From an uncultured Clostridia bacterium (GTDB lineage: Bacteria; Bacillota; Clostridia; Christensenellales; CAG-314), in NCBI GenBank assembly GCA_934294965.1, contig CAKRAM010000051.1, forward strand, positions 1-7,060: 7,060 nt of DNA, written 5' to 3'. Of this stretch, positions 6,301 to 7,060 are shown piece by piece. The notes beneath the pieces were generated by a model. It saw nothing but the letters and a program-made list of their open reading frames with translations, searched no databases and had not been told where the DNA came from. The position numbers were made by a program, and so were the translations under genes. How positions within the stretch are numbered: the stretch's first letter is position 1; the number at the start of each line of letters is the position of its first letter.

Positions 6301-6514
6301 GCGCAAGGAGTGCGGCTTCTCGGTATCCGACCATATCAAAATCGGCTACAAAGCCGACGGCGAACTTGCAAAAGTATTCCAAAACTACGCTCAAACCATT
6401 GCAGACGGCACTCTTGCCGATAGCGTCAGCCCGTCTAACGAAGGCGCGTTCAGCAAGGAATTGGAAATCGGCTCGGACAAGTTTACCCTCTATTTGACGG
6501 TTGTATCCAAGTAA
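3383..6514 (+). CDS. ileS: Isoleucyl-tRNA synthetase, type 2 (eukaryote-like)
   Basis: Cytoplasmic class I synthetase of 1043 residues that charges tRNA-Ile. HIGH is at 55-58 in YDGPPTANGKPHIGHVL. CP1 zinc-type pairs are C182/C185 and C391/C394. The editing domain has the TTTPWTLPSN segment (224-233) and GTGIVHIAPAFGEDD (314-328). A cysteine cluster (C463, C466, C482, C484, C502, C504) lies near WFDSGS (518-523). KMSKH at 591-595 is the KMSKS loop with His in the last place. Residues from about 672 form the helical anticodon-binding domain, followed by a long C-terminal extension (about 830-1043) with no terminal Cys4 zinc finger. Length, N-terminal signature and this tail mark type 2, not the 920-940-residue type 1 of Bacillus. 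The start at 3383 is set by AAGGAG at 3369-3374, eight bases upstream; the frame is open back to 3140, but that runs through the T-box. Confidence 0.97.
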   Translation: MSKYTKVDNSLNFVDREQKVLEFWKQNGIFEQTMAKGDQSFTFYDGPPTANGKPHIGHVLTRSIKDLIPRYRVMKGYKVLRKAGWDTHGLPVELEVEKQLGIDGKKQIEAYGIEPFVKKCKESVWKYEGEWERLSERVGYWVDMKHPYVTYDNNYIESEWWALKSIYDKGLLYKGFKIVPYCPRCGTALSSHEVAQGYKDVKEKSAVAKFRLADKPDTFFLAWTTTPWTLPSNVALCMNADYDYATVQVEDGTKYILAAELVSKHFEDGTYTVLEHHKGNEYEGTKYLPLYTYANVGEQCYFVTTDSYVTLTDGTGIVHIAPAFGEDDAKVGRRYDLPLVQLVGEDGKFVDGCGELTGVFCKQADKLILADLKNRGLLFKELMFEHSYPFCWRCDTPLIYYARKSWFIKMTAVKDALVAANKSVNWIPPTIGSGRMGNFLENVIDWGISRDRYWGTPLPVWVCDKCGKVHVIGSRKELSEKCGCSEDIELHRPFLDGCTWQCECGGTFKRTPEVIDCWFDSGSMPYAQFHYPFENTKLFQENFPADFISEAVDQTRGWFYTLLAVSTLLFGKAPFKNCIVLGLVGDEHGVKMSKHKGNVVDPWDSFNKQGADAVRWYFYTSSAPWLPSRYYDEAVSETQRKFLGTLWNTYAFYVLYADIDNFDPSKYSLDDCKLTLMDKWLLSEVNQLVKTVDKGLNNYEITESARAIENFTDMLSNWYVRRCRERYWGADWTEDKKAAYMTLYTALDTLIKVAAPFVPFITESIYQNITANCFADAPRSVHLCNFPVADESRIDDRLNKTMEKVLDLVVLGRSARNAANVKNRQPLAHMYVVTDADISGEMADIIKNELNVKSLVRVDSADEFADYEVKPQLKTLGPKYGKLLGKIREAVQNLGAKARDLVNDVKNGGKHKFNLGNEVVEVEESDLLISSKNKDGYSVVSDHGDTVALDVTLDEGLVEEGLVREIVSRVQTMRKECGFSVSDHIKIGYKADGELAKVFQNYAQTIADGTLADSVSPSNEGAFSKELEIGSDKFTLYLTVVSK

Positions 6515-6775
6515 CGGAGCAGTGCTTCAATTTGCCTTGCCGCAACAATTGAAAATTGTAGCAATCACATGTATGCAAACGCAATGTATCCATCGTTGGC
6601 AATTTTGCAACAACTATCAAGCCACATTATACATTACGATATGCGCCGCTTGTTTGTAATCGCGGCAATGTACACAGCAAATTCAAACATTGGCACGCAT
6701 TCGGTAACAGCGGCGCACATGTTGTAATTAAGTTGATTTTTCGCTACACATATCGCTTCAAAGCATAAACATAAC
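6515..6775. other. Non-coding region after ileS, rich in foldbacks
   Basis: No gene is credible in these 261 bp. The stretch is unusually full of short inverted repeats: ACAATT-GAA-AATTGT (6545-6559), AATGTAT (6583-6589) with ATACATT (6629-6635), and a longer nested pair at 6634-6726 listed separately. GCAATGTA occurs twice (6581-6588, 6665-6672). As the first clear terminator is at 6776, this is probably the 3' untranslated part of the ileS mRNA. A structured RNA or a decayed mobile repeat are alternatives. Confidence 0.5.
6634..6726. repeat. Nested imperfect inverted repeat
   Basis: TGCGCCGC (6642-6649) is the perfect complement of GCGGCGCA (6710-6717). Pairing continues inward (TGTT with AACA after one bulged T) and outward with small gaps (TTAC near 6635 with GTAA near 6723), giving arms of about 21 nt. 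Inside, CAATGT (6666-6671) pairs with ACATTG (6687-6692). There is no U-tract. The nested form suggests a foldback element or a structured 3' UTR. Confidence 0.55.
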
Positions 6776-6808
6776 AGGCACGACTGCGCAACGCAGCCGT
6801 GCCTTTTT
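6776..6808 (+). terminator. Intrinsic terminator, probably of ileS
   Basis: AGGCACG (6776-6782) pairs with CGTGCCT (6798-6804), then an A/C mismatch, then CTGCG (6784-6788) with CGCAG (6792-6796) and loop CAA. Ts follow at 6804-6808. It lies 262 nt past the ileS stop. The minus-strand side has only a weak T-rich run, so plus-strand use is favoured. Confidence 0.88.
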
Positions 6809-6895
6809 GCATGTGTGGATTGTCATTTTGCAGTATTTTTGTATAGCCAATGCTTTGTCGAAAAGTTTCATATCGCCACTCGCTGCTTCCCATAT

Positions 6896-7024
6896 GTCAT
6901 GTTGAGCGCAGTCGAAACATCCCCGGGGACGGACACCTTGTAAACATCGTAGTGCATTGCGGCACACAGTCTATTTTCCACAAGGTACCTTTCCAGGGGA
7001 TCTTTCGACGTTGCTCAGGATGAC
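6896..7024. repeat. Dispersed palindromic (MITE- or REP-like) element
   Basis: Two 29-nt arms face each other: 6896-6924 (starting GTCATGTTGAGC, containing GTCGAAA, ending ATCCCC) and 6996-7024 (starting GGGGAT, ending GATGAC). The arms match at 23 of 29 positions as inverted copies. A second, inner pair ACCTTGT (6935-6941) and ACAAGGT (6980-6986) is nested within. The GTCAT-TGAGC-GTCGAA-ATC core resembles short intergenic repeats seen in many bacterial genomes and in spurious translations ending FDxAQHD. No transposase is present in the window. Borders and target duplications cannot be fixed from a single copy; a perfect CCGGC-AA-GCCGG (7024-7035) abuts the right arm. Confidence 0.7.
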
Positions 7025-7060
7025 CGGCAAGCCGGGTTTCACTGGTTCGTATGCCTGACC

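Noticed and set aside
4496..6394. Long minus-strand frames opposite ileS (4496-5299 and 5630-6394)
   Set aside because: Antisense shadows of a strongly conserved gene; the translations resemble no family and lack ribosome binding sites.
6758..6967. 69-residue minus-strand frame with GCFDCAQHD
   Set aside because: It reads through the terminator and the left arm of the palindromic repeat; this peptide is a typical artefact of such repeats.
1..7060. CRISPR array, phage genes, toxin-antitoxin or defence system
   Set aside because: No regularly spaced repeats and no such protein signatures were seen on either strand.

Overview
The window looks like chromosomal DNA from a spore-forming member of the Bacillota, probably class Clostridia. 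The main evidence is the adjacent pair spoIIGA-sigE (the protease and the sigma factor of the early mother-cell sporulation programme). Supporting evidence is a Bacillus-type large SRP RNA with an Alu domain, a YnzC-type DUF896 protein, and a T-box riboswitch ahead of ileS. No species call is justified from the sequence alone.

Layout, left to right. A tRNA-Gln(CUG) gene lies on the minus strand with a near-consensus promoter and its own terminator. All other genes are on the plus strand. spoIIGA (start at 369, not at the upstream ATG that reads through the tRNA) is followed after 188 bp by sigE. The sigG gene that follows sigE in Bacillus and Clostridium is not here. Next comes the large SRP RNA gene (about 2160-2424), with a clear extended -10 promoter and a perfect-stem terminator. 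A small DUF896 gene with its own promoter and a leader of about 165 nt follows. Then comes an ileS unit: promoter, complete Ile-specific T-box leader with terminator, and a 1043-residue type 2 (eukaryote-like) isoleucyl-tRNA synthetase. After ileS there are about 545 bp without a credible gene. They hold a cluster of foldback repeats, an intrinsic terminator, and a nested inverted repeat that resembles a dispersed intergenic palindromic element.

How the parts work together. SpoIIGA is expected to cleave pro-SigE to active SigE during sporulation. The T-box senses uncharged tRNA-Ile (specifier ATC, UGGU bulge matching an ACCA tRNA end) and lets transcription continue into ileS. The remaining units (tRNA-Gln, SRP RNA, DUF896) are independently promoted housekeeping genes.

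I do not see an undescribed multi-gene system. The points most worth a second look are the T-box antiterminator, which lacks the usual AGGG/CCCT helix but keeps complementarity, the apparently leaderless spoIIGA start, the inverted repeat across the ileS promoter, and the palindromic elements downstream of ileS.
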